Assembly (NCBI GenBank): GCA_029246985.1
Contig: JAQWMC010000101.1
Coordinates: 1-42,558, forward strand
Length of the DNA stretch: 42,558 nt
Direction: 5' to 3'
Source of the DNA: Pirellulales bacterium
GTDB taxonomy: Bacteria; Planctomycetota; Planctomycetia; Pirellulales; UBA1268
The translations under genes were made by a program, and so were the position numbers. A model generated the notes under the pieces. It saw only the letters and a list, made by a program, of their open reading frames with translations. It had not been told where the DNA came from and did no database searches. Positions 8,123 to 17,870 of this stretch are shown piece after piece. Every line of letters starts with the position of its first letter. Position 1 is the stretch's first letter.

Positions 8123-9049
8123 ATGGTTGATCATGCGCAGTTGCAGCAACTTTCTCGCATGGTTTCAGAAGGTTCCTCATTGCCGGGATGCATTGAAGAG
8201 GGAGCCGGCCCAACGGTCGTGAGTAGTGGACTGCCATCACTCGACCGCCTTCTGAGATATAGAGGGGTGCGGCTGGGCACTCTTATGGAATGGCTTGAGT
8301 CCGAGGATGAGAGTGTGGCATCAGCTTCTGGGGCAACAACGTTCGCTCTAGCCGTGGCTATGCATTTGCAGAATACGAACGTATTAACTGGGTGTCGTCC
8401 TGTGGTGCTTGTGGATCGTGGCAGAAGTTTTTATCCACCATCTGTCATGCCTTGGCTGGAACAGTCAGTACACGTTACTTCAGTGAAAGATTCTTCACCA
8501 ATTCGTAATCGTCATAGCAGGGGGAATGTAATAACTGGTAGAGAAGAACACCTGCTTTACATTGTATATCCTGCGAATGAAGCCGATGAATTCTGGTCAA
8601 TTGATCAGCTCCTGCGTTGCCCAAGCGTTGCAGCAGTGGTTGGATGGCCAAAAAATGTTTCATCTACAGTAATGCGTCGATGGCAAATGGCTGCAAAGTC
8701 AAGTGGTGCTGTGGGGTTGCTCGTGCGACCATCCCATGCCCGTCGAGAGCCAACATGGGCAGAAGCACGAATTCAAGTGGAGCCGTCCCCTGCTCTTCAA
8801 AGCAGATGTCAGCATGCAGCATCGTGCAAGACGTGTGGTCCAGGAATGCATCAACCGGCCTCGGGTCGCTGGATTCATTCTCGTGCCTTCACGCTGATGC
8901 AAGTTGGTGGTCAATGGGACGCAGTGACTGCCGTGCCTGAACCCTCGGTAAAGTGTGTTCTTGATCTTGCTAGAGGAAAAGAACACGTTGGTTTTCATGA
9001 GACAATGGAGCGGCCGGAATGTCAGGAAAAAATACGTTGCGCATCATGA
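8123..9049 (+). CDS. imuA: ImuA, RecA-like mutasome accessory protein
   Basis: ImuA works with ImuB and DnaE2 in translesion synthesis and induced mutagenesis. The protein shows the family layout: VVSSGLPSLDRLLRYRGVRLGTLMEWL (RecA-type N-terminal strand and loop), a central LLYIVYPANEADEFWSIDQLLRCPSVAAVVGW and the late motif GLLVRPSHARREPTWAEARIQVEP. The track start at 8009 is rejected because it lies in the promoter. The in-frame ATG at 8123 is chosen, with GGAA 9 bases upstream; a GTG at 8075 is a weaker option. The resulting length, about 308 residues, is plausible although family members are often shorter. A run of seven C (8088-8094) lies in the leader. The gene overlaps imuB by 31 bases, which indicates translational coupling. 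Confidence 0.8.
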   Translation: MVDHAQLQQLSRMVSEGSSLPGCIEEGAGPTVVSSGLPSLDRLLRYRGVRLGTLMEWLESEDESVASASGATTFALAVAMHLQNTNVLTGCRPVVLVDRGRSFYPPSVMPWLEQSVHVTSVKDSSPIRNRHSRGNVITGREEHLLYIVYPANEADEFWSIDQLLRCPSVAAVVGWPKNVSSTVMRRWQMAAKSSGAVGLLVRPSHARREPTWAEARIQVEPSPALQSRCQHAASCKTCGPGMHQPASGRWIHSRAFTLMQVGGQWDAVTAVPEPSVKCVLDLARGKEHVGFHETMERPECQEKIRCAS

Positions 9050-10824
9050 CAATATCGCTACCTCGTTGGCCTGTGCAGCGGCAGTTGCTTCAGCAGCCAG
9101 GCTTTCGTGAGTCCCCCATTTTTGTTTGTCGACAGAATGCACGTGGTGTTCTGTCAGTTGTATCCTGGGCTTGGGTTATGTCGCCTACGAAACGCAAGAG
9201 ATCTCAGCCAGTTATTCAGCCAGGCTTTTCATTATCAGAAGCATTGGCGGTACTCGCTTCGGTGTATGGCCAGCGGGCTTCTCGTGTGGCGCGTGTTATT
9301 CCGGAAGATAGTATTGGAGATGTTCGTGTACTTGAGGCGCTGGGTCGCTGGTGTCACAGATTTTCTCCACTTGTTGCAATTGGTCCGGAGGTTATTCGTG
9401 GTGCGGACCACGGGAAGGCAAGAAGACAAAGCGTTTGTTCTGCCAGGAGCCTGCAAGTTGATATTTCGGACACAGCTCGCTTTTTTGGTGGTGAGTCGTC
9501 ACTTCTTCGTACAGTGGTTTGGACGTTAGCCGCTCGTGGAATCCATGCTCGTGCAGCCATTGCTGATACTTTAGCAGCCTCTTGGGCAGCGGCTCTTTGT
9601 GCTGACCGAATTGCTGCAACGAGCCGGCATTCATTGGATGAGTTACAGAAATTGCCAAGGAGCAATCCACGTCGTTCTGCTCTTTTGAAAAATAGAGTAG
9701 TTCGTGGCTCCCGTCATGGGCATTGGTTGGATCGTCAGCAACGATGGGTTCTTGTACCTCCAGGTCGGCAGCGGCAATCTCTTCAGTCACTACCGCTTCA
9801 GTCACTGCAGTTGCCGGTCGATATCGTTGATTCGTTGACTGAAGTGGGTGTCAATTCAATTGGGCAGTTGTTGCGTTTGCCAAAAGTAAGTCTTCAGGAG
9901 CGTTTCGGATCAATTGTTCCCTTGCAGGTGTCTCGTTTTCTTGGTGATGTGTCAGACCCGCTCACGCCATTGCATGGAAGTGAGCTTTTGGTAGCAAACC
10001 ATTCATTTGAAATGCCAGTTCTTGGTCGTGATATTGATTCCACATACTTCCGTGCATTGATTGAAAGACTAGTTCGTCAATGTCTTCAGCCACTAGTGAA
10101 TACAAATCGTGGAGTAAGCAGTCTGCAAGTAAGGCTTGATACGAATGAAGGTCATCGCCCAACAGTCATTGAGGTTGGTCTTTATAAACCAACGGTACAA
10201 GTGAGGCACCTTGTTGATCTTATAATGTTGCGATTTGAGAGGGTGCGGCTTCCCAGAGAAATTGTTGATGTGTCAATAGAAGTCATGTCAGCAGGTACGT
10301 TGCCCTATCGGCAGCAGAATCTTTTTCGCGGTCCAACGGAATCGGGTGCGTCACGGTTTGAGACACTTCTTAATCGCCTGGTCAGTCGCTTGGGGAGTGG
10401 TGCAGTTGTTGAGCCTCGGTTGCTTGCTGATATACAGCCAGAAGCATCGTGGGTCGCAGCACCAGTAGTTGGTGTGATAGGTCTTTCAAAGTCGCATCGT
10501 TCAGGCCATCTGCTTGGATCAAGCAGGCCTCATTTCTCGAAGCCTGTTGTAGGACCTAGCCGTCCAACTTTTTTGCTTTCCAGCCCGCGTTTGATCGACG
10601 TGCCTTCGTTAAGCGCAGACGGACTCCCAGTGCATTTCCGTTGGAAAGGGCAGTTCCATGTAGTGATGCGGTCTCGTGGGCCAGAGCGAATTGAAACGGC
10701 TTGGTGGCGAGGTCCAACCGTTCGTCGAGACTATTACATCTTCGAAACTGATCGCGGAGGTCGTTTCTGGATGTTCCGTGGCCTTCGGAAACGATCCTGG
10801 TTTCTTCATGGAACATATGGATGA
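9019..10824 (+). CDS. imuB: ImuB, catalytically inactive Y-family polymerase homologue
   Basis: ImuB is the hub that links ImuA, DnaE2 and the beta clamp. It has the Y-family polymerase fold without the catalytic acidic residues. The N-terminus reads MTISLPRWPVQRQ in place of the Asp-containing first motif of active polymerases. The palm segment is LQVDISDTARFFGGESSLL, and no SIDE-type motif is seen. The C-terminus ends RRDYYIFETDRGGRFWMFRGLRKRSWFLHG, the typical ImuB tail. GGAG lies 9 bases before the ATG at 9019, which supports that start. The alternative ATG at 9046 overlaps the imuA stop as ATGA and begins closer to the usual N-terminus. The clamp-binding motif could not be assigned with confidence. 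Confidence 0.85.
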   Translation: MSGKNTLRIMTISLPRWPVQRQLLQQPGFRESPIFVCRQNARGVLSVVSWAWVMSPTKRKRSQPVIQPGFSLSEALAVLASVYGQRASRVARVIPEDSIGDVRVLEALGRWCHRFSPLVAIGPEVIRGADHGKARRQSVCSARSLQVDISDTARFFGGESSLLRTVVWTLAARGIHARAAIADTLAASWAAALCADRIAATSRHSLDELQKLPRSNPRRSALLKNRVVRGSRHGHWLDRQQRWVLVPPGRQRQSLQSLPLQSLQLPVDIVDSLTEVGVNSIGQLLRLPKVSLQERFGSIVPLQVSRFLGDVSDPLTPLHGSELLVANHSFEMPVLGRDIDSTYFRALIERLVRQCLQPLVNTNRGVSSLQVRLDTNEGHRPTVIEVGLYKPTVQVRHLVDLIMLRFERVRLPREIVDVSIEVMSAGTLPYRQQNLFRGPTESGASRFETLLNRLVSRLGSGAVVEPRLLADIQPEASWVAAPVVGVIGLSKSHRSGHLLGSSRPHFSKPVVGPSRPTFLLSSPRLIDVPSLSADGLPVHFRWKGQFHVVMRSRGPERIETAWWRGPTVRRDYYIFETDRGGRFWMFRGLRKRSWFLHGTYG

Positions 10825-10901
10825 CGCGAATGAGTCGCTTTTGTGTCGTGCTTTGAAGACTTGACCGAACAGGTTATTGATTTAGGGATTGAGGTCATCA
10901 G

Positions 10902-13900
10902 ATGCAGGGTTGTAGCCGGTATGCAGAACTTCACTGCACGACAAATTTTTCCTTTTTGCAGGCAGGTTCACATCCAGAGGAATTAGTTTCACAAGCTGCT
11001 TCTCTAGGGTATGCGGCACTTGCGATAACAGACCGAGTGAGTCTATCTGGTGTCGTACGAGCGCACGCTGCGGCCAAAGAAGCTGGTGTTCACCTGATAA
11101 TAGGTGCTGTTGTAGAGCCAATAGATGCTGCACCACTTGTTCTATGGGTAACAAACAAGAAGGGGTATGAGAATCTGTGTCGTTTGTTGACAACGGGGCT
11201 TTTGAAGCAGGATTGTTTGAAGAAAGATGGAGAAATTGATGGAAGTGAATTACGAGATCACGATCCCCGATGTTGTCTGACTGCTGATGAGGTGGCTGCT
11301 CATGCAGATGGTTTGCTAGCAGGCATTCCGTTATCTCAACTACATGGGTCTGTCGAATCAGCAACTGTTTCTATTCGTGCATGGCAGGACAGGCTTGGTA
11401 AGCAACTCTATGGGTTAGCAGAAGTTGCAATGGAAGGAGATGATCAAGAACGTCTGGAAAATTATGCAAGGCTTTCTTATGAAACTCATATACCTTTGGT
11501 AGCAGCCGGTGACGTTCGCTATCACAGTCGTGATCGCCAGCCACTGCATGATGCTCTTGCTGCAGTGCGATACGGCAGGACGGTCGAGTCAATTCAGGAA
11601 AAGTTGCTGTCGAACGGCGAGCGGCATCTGCAGGACATCAAGCATGTTGTTGAACGTTTTTCCATCTTGCCAGGTGCGGTAGACCGCACGCTTGAGATTG
11701 CCAGCCGCTGTACTTTTTCACTGGATGATATTTCGTATGAATATCCTCATGCAGTTGTGCCATCTGGTTGGACGCCAATAGATTACTTGAGCAACCTGGC
11801 CTGGAAGGGAGCTCGAAAGCGTTATGACAATAAAGTTCCTGGAAAAGTAGCTGGTCTTTTGAAGTATGAACTATCGCTTGTTCATGAGCTTGGCTATGAG
11901 GCGTATTTTCTTACCGTATTTGATTTAGTTCGGTTCGCCCGTCAGCGAGGTATTCTTTGTCAGGGGCGAGGGTCTGCAGCGAATTCAGCTATTTGTTATT
12001 GCCTGGGTATTACATCAGTTGATCCTGCTCGGACAAATGTGCTTTTTGAACGGTTTGTGAGCCGTGAGCGACAAGAGGCACCTGACATTGACGTTGATTT
12101 TGAGCATCACCGACGGGAAGAGGTACTGCAATATATTTACACAACATATGGTCGTATGCGTTCGGCAATGACAGCTGAAGTAATCTGTTACCGTTTGCGA
12201 TCGGCCGTTCGGGATCTGGCAAAAGTACTTGGCTTCTCACTTGATCGAATCAATCAATTAGCACGAATTCTTGATGTCGGTGATCGTGCAGAGCAGCTGC
12301 CTGAAAGATTGGCTGAGTCGGGCATTGATCCATGTAGTGAATCAGGCCAACGACTTATTGCGCTTGTGAATCAATTGATCAGTTTTCCTCGCCATCTTGG
12401 GCAGCATGTGGGGGGCATGGTAATAACTCGAGGAGATCTCTGTGAATTAGTACCGATCCAGCCGGCCAGTATGGACGGCCGTACAGTCATTCAATGGGAT
12501 AAAAACGATCTTGATGAAATCGGAATATTGAAAGTTGACTGTCTCTCGCTAGGAATGCTCTCAGCCATTCGTCGTGCATTTGATCTTGTGAAACAAGGTG
12601 GCGGGCCGTGTCTCACATTAGGGACAGTGCCAGCTGAAGATCCGCGTGTTTACGAAATGATTTCTAAGGCAGATACGGTAGGAGTATTTCAAATTGAGAG
12701 CCGTGCGCAGCGAAGCATGTTGCCACGTTTAAAGCCAGCCTGTTTTTATGACTTAGTTATAGAAGTAGCCATTGTTCGTCCGGGGCCAATACAGGGGAAT
12801 ATGGTGCACCCATATCTTCGGCGACGTCAAGGAAAAGAATCTGTTTGTTATCCGAATCAGGCAATTCGAGAGGTGCTTGAAAAAACACTTGGTGTACCTT
12901 TGTTTCAAGAGCAGGCAATGCGGCTTGCGGTAGTGGCTGCAGGATTTACTCCCGGTGAGGCTGATCAACTACGACGAGCAATGGGTGCTTGGCGCCGAAC
13001 AGGGGTGATTCAGGAATTTCATCAACGGCTAGTAGATGGAATGGTGTCACGGGGGCTTTCGTTGACTTTTGCGGAACAAGTCTTTCAGCAGTTGAAAGGC
13101 TTTGGTGAATACGGGTTTCCAGAGTCACACGCCGCTAGCTTTGCATTGTTGGTGTATGTCTCTGCTTGGCTCAAGTTCCATTATCCGGCGGCATTTACAG
13201 CTGCACTGCTCGGTAGTCAGCCAATGGGTTTTTATGCCCCAGCCCAGCTTGTTCGCGATGCCCAAGAGCATGGGGTGACTGTTTTGCCTGTGTGTATCCA
13301 GAGTAGCGGATGGCATGCAGGGCTTGAGCCTTCTGGTGAATCCTTGCCTGCTCTTCGACTTGGACTCGAGCAGGTTCATGGGCTTGGCCAAACAAGTGGT
13401 CATCAAATTGAAGAGGTTAGGAATTCAGGTCGATTCAAGAGTATTTATGATCTCACGAAGCGGTGTCAGCTAACACAGCCTCAAGTCCTTTCATTAGCTC
13501 GTGCCGGAGCTTTAAAGAGCTTGTCCGGAAGTCGAAGGCAGGCAGTATGGAATTCAATGGAGCGCACGCCAGAACCAGGGAGTATGCCATTGTTTGAAGG
13601 GTTGGCTGGTAATGGTTTTAATGAAACAGAAAGTAGTTTTGATGAGACGGCGTATTTGCCGACGACATCACCCCTTGAAGAAGTGCTATCGGACTATCGT
13701 GCATCAGGGCTGTCTCTCAAGGCTCATCCGCTGCAGTTTATTCGTTCACGTCTTATACAAAACGGAGTCGTGACTGCTGCAGGTGCCTGTTCTCGTCCGG
13801 AAGGTAGCAGGGTCGTAGTTGTGGGTATTGTGTTGTCACGTCAGTGTCCAGCAACAGCGAAAGGCACAATTTTTTTGACACTCGAAGATGAAACAGACAT

Positions 13901-14105
13901 TGTTAATGTAGTTGTTCCAAAAGCTGTCTGGCAGCACTGTGATCCAAAAAATAGACGGGTGCCTGTATTAATGGTCAAAGGTCGAATTCAGCGACGTGGG
14001 AAAGTTGTTCATCTTTTGGCAAGGCGTCTGGAAGCATGGAGTGGAGATGATACGAATGAACTCTCGCTTGTTGATTTACCAAGAATGTCACGGGACTTTT
14101 GTTAA
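10902..14105 (+). CDS. dnaE2: DnaE2, error-prone DNA polymerase III alpha subunit
   Basis: This is a C-family polymerase used for lesion bypass. The 1067-residue length is right for DnaE2 and shorter than the replicative DnaE. The N-terminal PHP domain begins ELHCTTNFSFLQAGSHPEELV, with Thr where metal-binding PHP domains keep His, as is common in DnaE2. The polymerase catalytic motif APDIDVDFEHHRREE is at about residues 393-407, the palm and fingers follow, FGEYGFPESHAASFALL carries the helix-hairpin-helix region, and an OB fold (VVVVGIVLSRQCPATAKGTIFLTLEDE) lies near the end. GAGG is 7 bases before the ATG. It is the third gene of the imuA-imuB-dnaE2 set, 77 bases after imuB, and likely shares the upstream operator. 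Confidence 0.93.
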   Translation: MQGCSRYAELHCTTNFSFLQAGSHPEELVSQAASLGYAALAITDRVSLSGVVRAHAAAKEAGVHLIIGAVVEPIDAAPLVLWVTNKKGYENLCRLLTTGLLKQDCLKKDGEIDGSELRDHDPRCCLTADEVAAHADGLLAGIPLSQLHGSVESATVSIRAWQDRLGKQLYGLAEVAMEGDDQERLENYARLSYETHIPLVAAGDVRYHSRDRQPLHDALAAVRYGRTVESIQEKLLSNGERHLQDIKHVVERFSILPGAVDRTLEIASRCTFSLDDISYEYPHAVVPSGWTPIDYLSNLAWKGARKRYDNKVPGKVAGLLKYELSLVHELGYEAYFLTVFDLVRFARQRGILCQGRGSAANSAICYCLGITSVDPARTNVLFERFVSRERQEAPDIDVDFEHHRREEVLQYIYTTYGRMRSAMTAEVICYRLRSAVRDLAKVLGFSLDRINQLARILDVGDRAEQLPERLAESGIDPCSESGQRLIALVNQLISFPRHLGQHVGGMVITRGDLCELVPIQPASMDGRTVIQWDKNDLDEIGILKVDCLSLGMLSAIRRAFDLVKQGGGPCLTLGTVPAEDPRVYEMISKADTVGVFQIESRAQRSMLPRLKPACFYDLVIEVAIVRPGPIQGNMVHPYLRRRQGKESVCYPNQAIREVLEKTLGVPLFQEQAMRLAVVAAGFTPGEADQLRRAMGAWRRTGVIQEFHQRLVDGMVSRGLSLTFAEQVFQQLKGFGEYGFPESHAASFALLVYVSAWLKFHYPAAFTAALLGSQPMGFYAPAQLVRDAQEHGVTVLPVCIQSSGWHAGLEPSGESLPALRLGLEQVHGLGQTSGHQIEEVRNSGRFKSIYDLTKRCQLTQPQVLSLARAGALKSLSGSRRQAVWNSMERTPEPGSMPLFEGLAGNGFNETESSFDETAYLPTTSPLEEVLSDYRASGLSLKAHPLQFIRSRLIQNGVVTAAGACSRPEGSRVVVVGIVLSRQCPATAKGTIFLTLEDETDIVNVVVPKAVWQHCDPKNRRVPVLMVKGRIQRRGKVVHLLARRLEAWSGDDTNELSLVDLPRMSRDFC

Positions 14106-14201
14106 GTTGTACCGCGGTAGTTTTGAGTGTCCTTGGCGTTTTCTGTTCTTGTTTTGGTATCGTCATAGTATCTCGTACACCGTTTCCAATGCACAAGAAA
14201 A

Positions 14202-15131
14202 ATGGCCATGATGTCATTCAATCAGTCCGCCGTTATAGAAACTAATTTGCCTATAGGAAAACCAATTCGTGGCAAGGTTCGAGACTGTTACAGACTGGAC
14301 GTATCAGATGAACCGCACATGCTCATTGTCAGTACAGATCGAGTGAGTGCTTTTGACTGGGTTCTGCCAACGCCGATACCGGGCAAAGGCAAGGTGTTAA
14401 CAACAGTTTCAAAATTTTGGTTTGATTGGTTGTCAGAGCAATCTCCACCCGTTTCACACCATCTCGTTACAACAAATGTTGATGAGATGGGCCTTCCGTC
14501 AACTATTGATCTAGAACCACTTCGTGGTCGTTCCATGCTCGTAAAAGCAGCCAGCGTAATTCCTTTTGAATGTGTAGTACGCGGGTGGCTTGCAGGATCA
14601 GGCCTGCTGGAGTATCAGAAGGCAGGTACGGTCTGCGGTATTCCGCTTCCACCCGATTTACATCCAGGTGACAGGCTGCCCTGTTCTATTTTTACTCCTG
14701 CTACAAAAGCAACTGAGGGACATGATGAAAATGTTTCGTTTGGCACGATGGCTGAATCATTGGGCGACGTGCTCGCTTCGGAACTTCGAGAGAAAAGTAT
14801 TGCCGTGTACGATGCGGCGATAGGTTTAGCAGTTGAAAAGGGGATTGTTCTTGCTGATACAAAATTTGAGTGGGGGCATGATAGTGATGGGCAATTAATG
14901 TTAGTTGATGAAGTACTCACGCCAGATAGTTCTCGGTTTTGGCCGGCTGAGCTCGCGTGTAAAGGTGAAGTTCCTGAATCTTTTGATAAGCAATTCGTAC
15001 GCGATTGGCTGGCGTCCTCTGGCTGGGACCGAATGAGCACCCCCCCTCCTCTGCCGCCGGAAATAGTGGATGGTACGAGGCAAAAATATCTTGATGTATG
15101 CCAAAGACTTACAGGAAGCCTGCCTTGTTAG
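14202..15131 (+). CDS. purC: Phosphoribosylaminoimidazole-succinocarboxamide synthase (SAICAR synthetase)
   Basis: PurC joins aspartate to CAIR using ATP, an intermediate step of purine synthesis in the cytosol. The N-terminus shows the expected GKVRDCY nucleotide-binding segment, then LIVSTDRVSAFDWVLPTPIPGKGKVL. The signatures ECVVRGWLAGSGLLEYQ and LADTKFEWG also match the family. The 309-residue length fits the longer PurC class found in yeast and many bacteria. The start ATG at 14202 is followed closely by two more in-frame ATGs (MAMMS), and no strong ribosome binding site discriminates between them. A seven-C run (15040-15046) occurs near the 3' end. It follows dnaE2 after 96 bases and probably has its own promoter. 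Confidence 0.93.
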   Translation: MAMMSFNQSAVIETNLPIGKPIRGKVRDCYRLDVSDEPHMLIVSTDRVSAFDWVLPTPIPGKGKVLTTVSKFWFDWLSEQSPPVSHHLVTTNVDEMGLPSTIDLEPLRGRSMLVKAASVIPFECVVRGWLAGSGLLEYQKAGTVCGIPLPPDLHPGDRLPCSIFTPATKATEGHDENVSFGTMAESLGDVLASELREKSIAVYDAAIGLAVEKGIVLADTKFEWGHDSDGQLMLVDEVLTPDSSRFWPAELACKGEVPESFDKQFVRDWLASSGWDRMSTPPPLPPEIVDGTRQKYLDVCQRLTGSLPC

Positions 15132-15277
15132 AGGCTGGATGTCGCTCTATGGTCAAAACGATCTGGTGATTAGACTATGGAAGAGAAACAGGCGTTATTG
15201 ACTATAGATTCGATTGTGCTTCTGATTCGCTGTTTCGTTACTTGAGTTTTACATACCCTCAGACTACAGATTGCCTC

Positions 15278-16417
15278 ATGCTTCGATATTGGACTGCTGG
15301 TGAATCCCATGGGCCGGCCCTGACTGCTTTGGTAGACGGTTTTCCAGCGGGTCTCACTATTGATACTGAGAGTATCGACAGTGAGTTGCAACGACGCCAA
15401 GGGGGGTATGGCCGCGGTGGACGGCAACGGATTGAGACAGATACAGTCACTTTTTTATCGGGCCTTTGGAAAGGCAAGACTCTTGGCAGTCCACTTACGT
15501 TACAGGTAATTAATCGTGATGCCAAAATCGAGCAGATGGATGATATCGAGCGGCCTCGACCTGGGCATGCCGACTTGCCCGGCGCGATAAAGCACCTTGG
15601 TGGTGTACGTCCTGTTCTGGAGCGGGCAAGTGCTCGTGAAACAGCCGCTCGTGTTGCGGCGGGTGCTCTTGCGCGGCAGTTACTGTCATTGTTTGGCATT
15701 GAGGTAGCAGGCTGGGTAACTGAGTTGGGAGGTGTTGTTCTTGGTGGCCGAGAGGGCACTCTTCCTGAGTTACGAGACATTCGTAACTCGAGTGAGATTT
15801 ATTCACTTCACCCGGAGCAAGATGACCACGTTAAGGATCTTATCGACCGTGTTGGGAAAGACGGTGATACGCTCGGAGGAATTGTCGAAGTTCGTGTGGA
15901 CGGACTACCAATCGGTCTTGGTACTCACACCCAGTGGGATCGTAAACTCGATGGTCAATTAGCGCAAGCTGTAATGGCGGTGCAAGCCATAAAAGGTGTT
16001 GAAATCGGAATGGGCTTTGAGACAGCAAGACGGCCGGGTTCGGAGGTGCACGATCCGATCCATTATGACGAGAGCGCACGAGCGCAACCGACGCTGGGGT
16101 TTGTTCGTCCTACGAATAATGCTGGGGGCTTAGAGGCTGGAATTACCAATGGGCAGCCTCTTGTCATTCGCGCTGCTATGAAGCCGATCAGCACACTGCG
16201 AAAGCCTCTTGATTCCGTTAATCTCAGGACAAAGCAACCTGAGTCTGCAGCATATGAACGAAGCGATGTATGTGCGGTCAGTGCTTGTAGTGTCATTGTT
16301 GAAAATGTTGTGGCGTTTTCAATGGCAGCAGCACTAGTCGACAAGTTCGGGGGCGACAGCATCGAGGAAATGCGTGCCCGTTGGAAACTTTACCAACAAT
16401 TAGTGGCGAGTCGATAG
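15278..16417 (+). CDS. aroC: Chorismate synthase
   Basis: AroC converts EPSP to chorismate with reduced FMN as cofactor, the last step of the shikimate pathway. The protein starts MLRYWTAGESHGPALTALVDGFPAG, the classical family N-terminus, so the ATG at 15278 is chosen and the TTG at 15242 proposed by the track is rejected. Further signatures are RRQGGYGRGGRQRIETD, GHADLPGAIKH, ERASARETAARVAAGA and the late RPTNNAGGLEAGITNGQPLVIRAAMKPI. Length (379 residues) and conservation indicate a functional enzyme. The other shikimate genes in this window, aroDE and aroK, are about 10 kb away, so the pathway genes are scattered. Confidence 0.95.
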   Translation: MLRYWTAGESHGPALTALVDGFPAGLTIDTESIDSELQRRQGGYGRGGRQRIETDTVTFLSGLWKGKTLGSPLTLQVINRDAKIEQMDDIERPRPGHADLPGAIKHLGGVRPVLERASARETAARVAAGALARQLLSLFGIEVAGWVTELGGVVLGGREGTLPELRDIRNSSEIYSLHPEQDDHVKDLIDRVGKDGDTLGGIVEVRVDGLPIGLGTHTQWDRKLDGQLAQAVMAVQAIKGVEIGMGFETARRPGSEVHDPIHYDESARAQPTLGFVRPTNNAGGLEAGITNGQPLVIRAAMKPISTLRKPLDSVNLRTKQPESAAYERSDVCAVSACSVIVENVVAFSMAAALVDKFGGDSIEEMRARWKLYQQLVASR

Positions 16418-16456
16418 ATCTCAGACTTTGATACATAAGCCGGGAGGTGAACAAGG

Positions 16457-17689
16457 ATGTTCGTCGAACAGTCAGCCGTAAAGATTTGGCGGGTCAGGTC
16501 AGCGTTTATCCTGCTTTGTATTGCACCTACGCTATGCCTCTCCTATTGGGCTGTCATTCGTCAATCGGGAGCACATCGAGAGCACATCGCCGACAAGGCT
16601 TCAATGCTGCTTGGTAGGCGAGTTCACATTCAGAGCATGACCTATCCCCAGCTTGGGTGTTTGATGCTCTCAGAAGTAACAGTTGCCGGGCAGTCCTTTA
16701 CGGATGTATCTGTTGTAACCTCTGGAAATGAGGTTCGGCTCACAGTTGATAGCTTTGTTCCAAGAGGAGATACGGTTGCATTTGTTGTTGGCCTCGTGAG
16801 GCGATGGCTTTCTGAGCCAGTTCAATTCAATAAAAACTATCTGATCGATATTGAGAAGTTTTCTTGGCATAAAACGAATTCTGATGAAGAGGAGAATATG
16901 TGGCCACTTCGTATTGAATGTGTGTCTGCCGGATCAGGACGTGCCATTCGATTCTTTAAAAGAGAGAGTAGCCAAGATGAAATACGGATTGTGCGGACGG
17001 TGAATTCTCAAAAAACTGGAGGACATGCAACGGGTCATGTAACTGAAGTTGAAGTGAGTGCAGTTGATCCGATACCCGTTCCTTTAATTAATGCTGCGTT
17101 GAGTGAGTGTGGTTCTTCGCAATGGCCGCTGGGAGAAAAAGCCACGTTCACAGGTCATGCTCACATCTCCAATGGAGGTGGCGACTTGACGGCAGAATGC
17201 GTTGGAATAATCAGACAAGTTGACTTAGCTACAACGACATCATTATTGCCTTCATATATTCAAGGTGATGGAGAAATCACGCTAAACAGGTTTGTGTGGT
17301 CGCATGAGCGTATGGAATTGTGTGATTGTGTATGTGTTGCTGAACGAGGTGAGATTGAACAAGTCTGGATAGATCGTCTTGTCACTATCTTGGGATGCCG
17401 AGTCGAAGACGCCTATCACCAACTCAGCGGGAGTCATGTTCGAGCATTTCAGCGTCTTGGCTTTGGTCTGGTGGTCGATTCAAAAGGACTGCAACTGCGT
17501 GCTTTACCCGGTCGATCTGGGTGTTTGTTAGAGTCTCAGGGATTGCCAGTTATCCTTGAGCCAACCGAAACGGCAACACTCGATCGTCTTGCTTGGCTTC
17601 TTTCAGGAACAACTCCTCCGGCTGTTCCGGGGACAGATATAACCGCTTGGCTCCTCTCTGTCTTGCCGAGAGATACCATCGTTCACTGA
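16457..17689 (+). CDS. Membrane-anchored protein of unknown function (weak AsmA-like look)
   Basis: No family was recognised with confidence. The start ATG at 16457 has a strong GGGAGG site upstream. One hydrophobic segment, AFILLCIAPTLCLSYWAVI (about residues 16-34), should anchor the protein, with the rest outside the cytoplasm. The following region, ASMLLGRRVHIQSMTYPQLGCLMLSEVTVAG, resembles the pattern after the anchor of AsmA/DUF-type envelope proteins (a G-R-x-V strand followed by a description of a derivative layer). Later repeats such as FTGHAHISNGGGDLTAECVGIIRQVDL and QGDGEITLNRFVW are consistent with beta-rich structure. It follows aroC by 39 bases, so the two may be cotranscribed. 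A role in envelope lipid handling is only a guess. Confidence 0.6.
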   Translation: MFVEQSAVKIWRVRSAFILLCIAPTLCLSYWAVIRQSGAHREHIADKASMLLGRRVHIQSMTYPQLGCLMLSEVTVAGQSFTDVSVVTSGNEVRLTVDSFVPRGDTVAFVVGLVRRWLSEPVQFNKNYLIDIEKFSWHKTNSDEEENMWPLRIECVSAGSGRAIRFFKRESSQDEIRIVRTVNSQKTGGHATGHVTEVEVSAVDPIPVPLINAALSECGSSQWPLGEKATFTGHAHISNGGGDLTAECVGIIRQVDLATTTSLLPSYIQGDGEITLNRFVWSHERMELCDCVCVAERGEIEQVWIDRLVTILGCRVEDAYHQLSGSHVRAFQRLGFGLVVDSKGLQLRALPGRSGCLLESQGLPVILEPTETATLDRLAWLLSGTTPPAVPGTDITAWLLSVLPRDTIVH

Positions 17690-17870
17690 CATTTTTTCTC
17701 AAAAAAACGCCATCATAGAGGCACGAAAGCGATGTTTTGACGCAGTTTTGACATTTCTCCAACGGGTCTTCGACCGAGTGAGATAGCCGAATCCATGCAT
17801 TTGGTAAGACTATAGTGATTCAGAGTGTCCCGCCGTGGGAAGTTAGATCCACCGACAATTAGGAAGTCCT

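Noticed and set aside
15040-15046. Seven-C run in purC (and a similar one in atpA) as phase-variation tracts
   Set aside because: Both lie in conserved essential genes; runs of this length seem to occur in this genome by chance.
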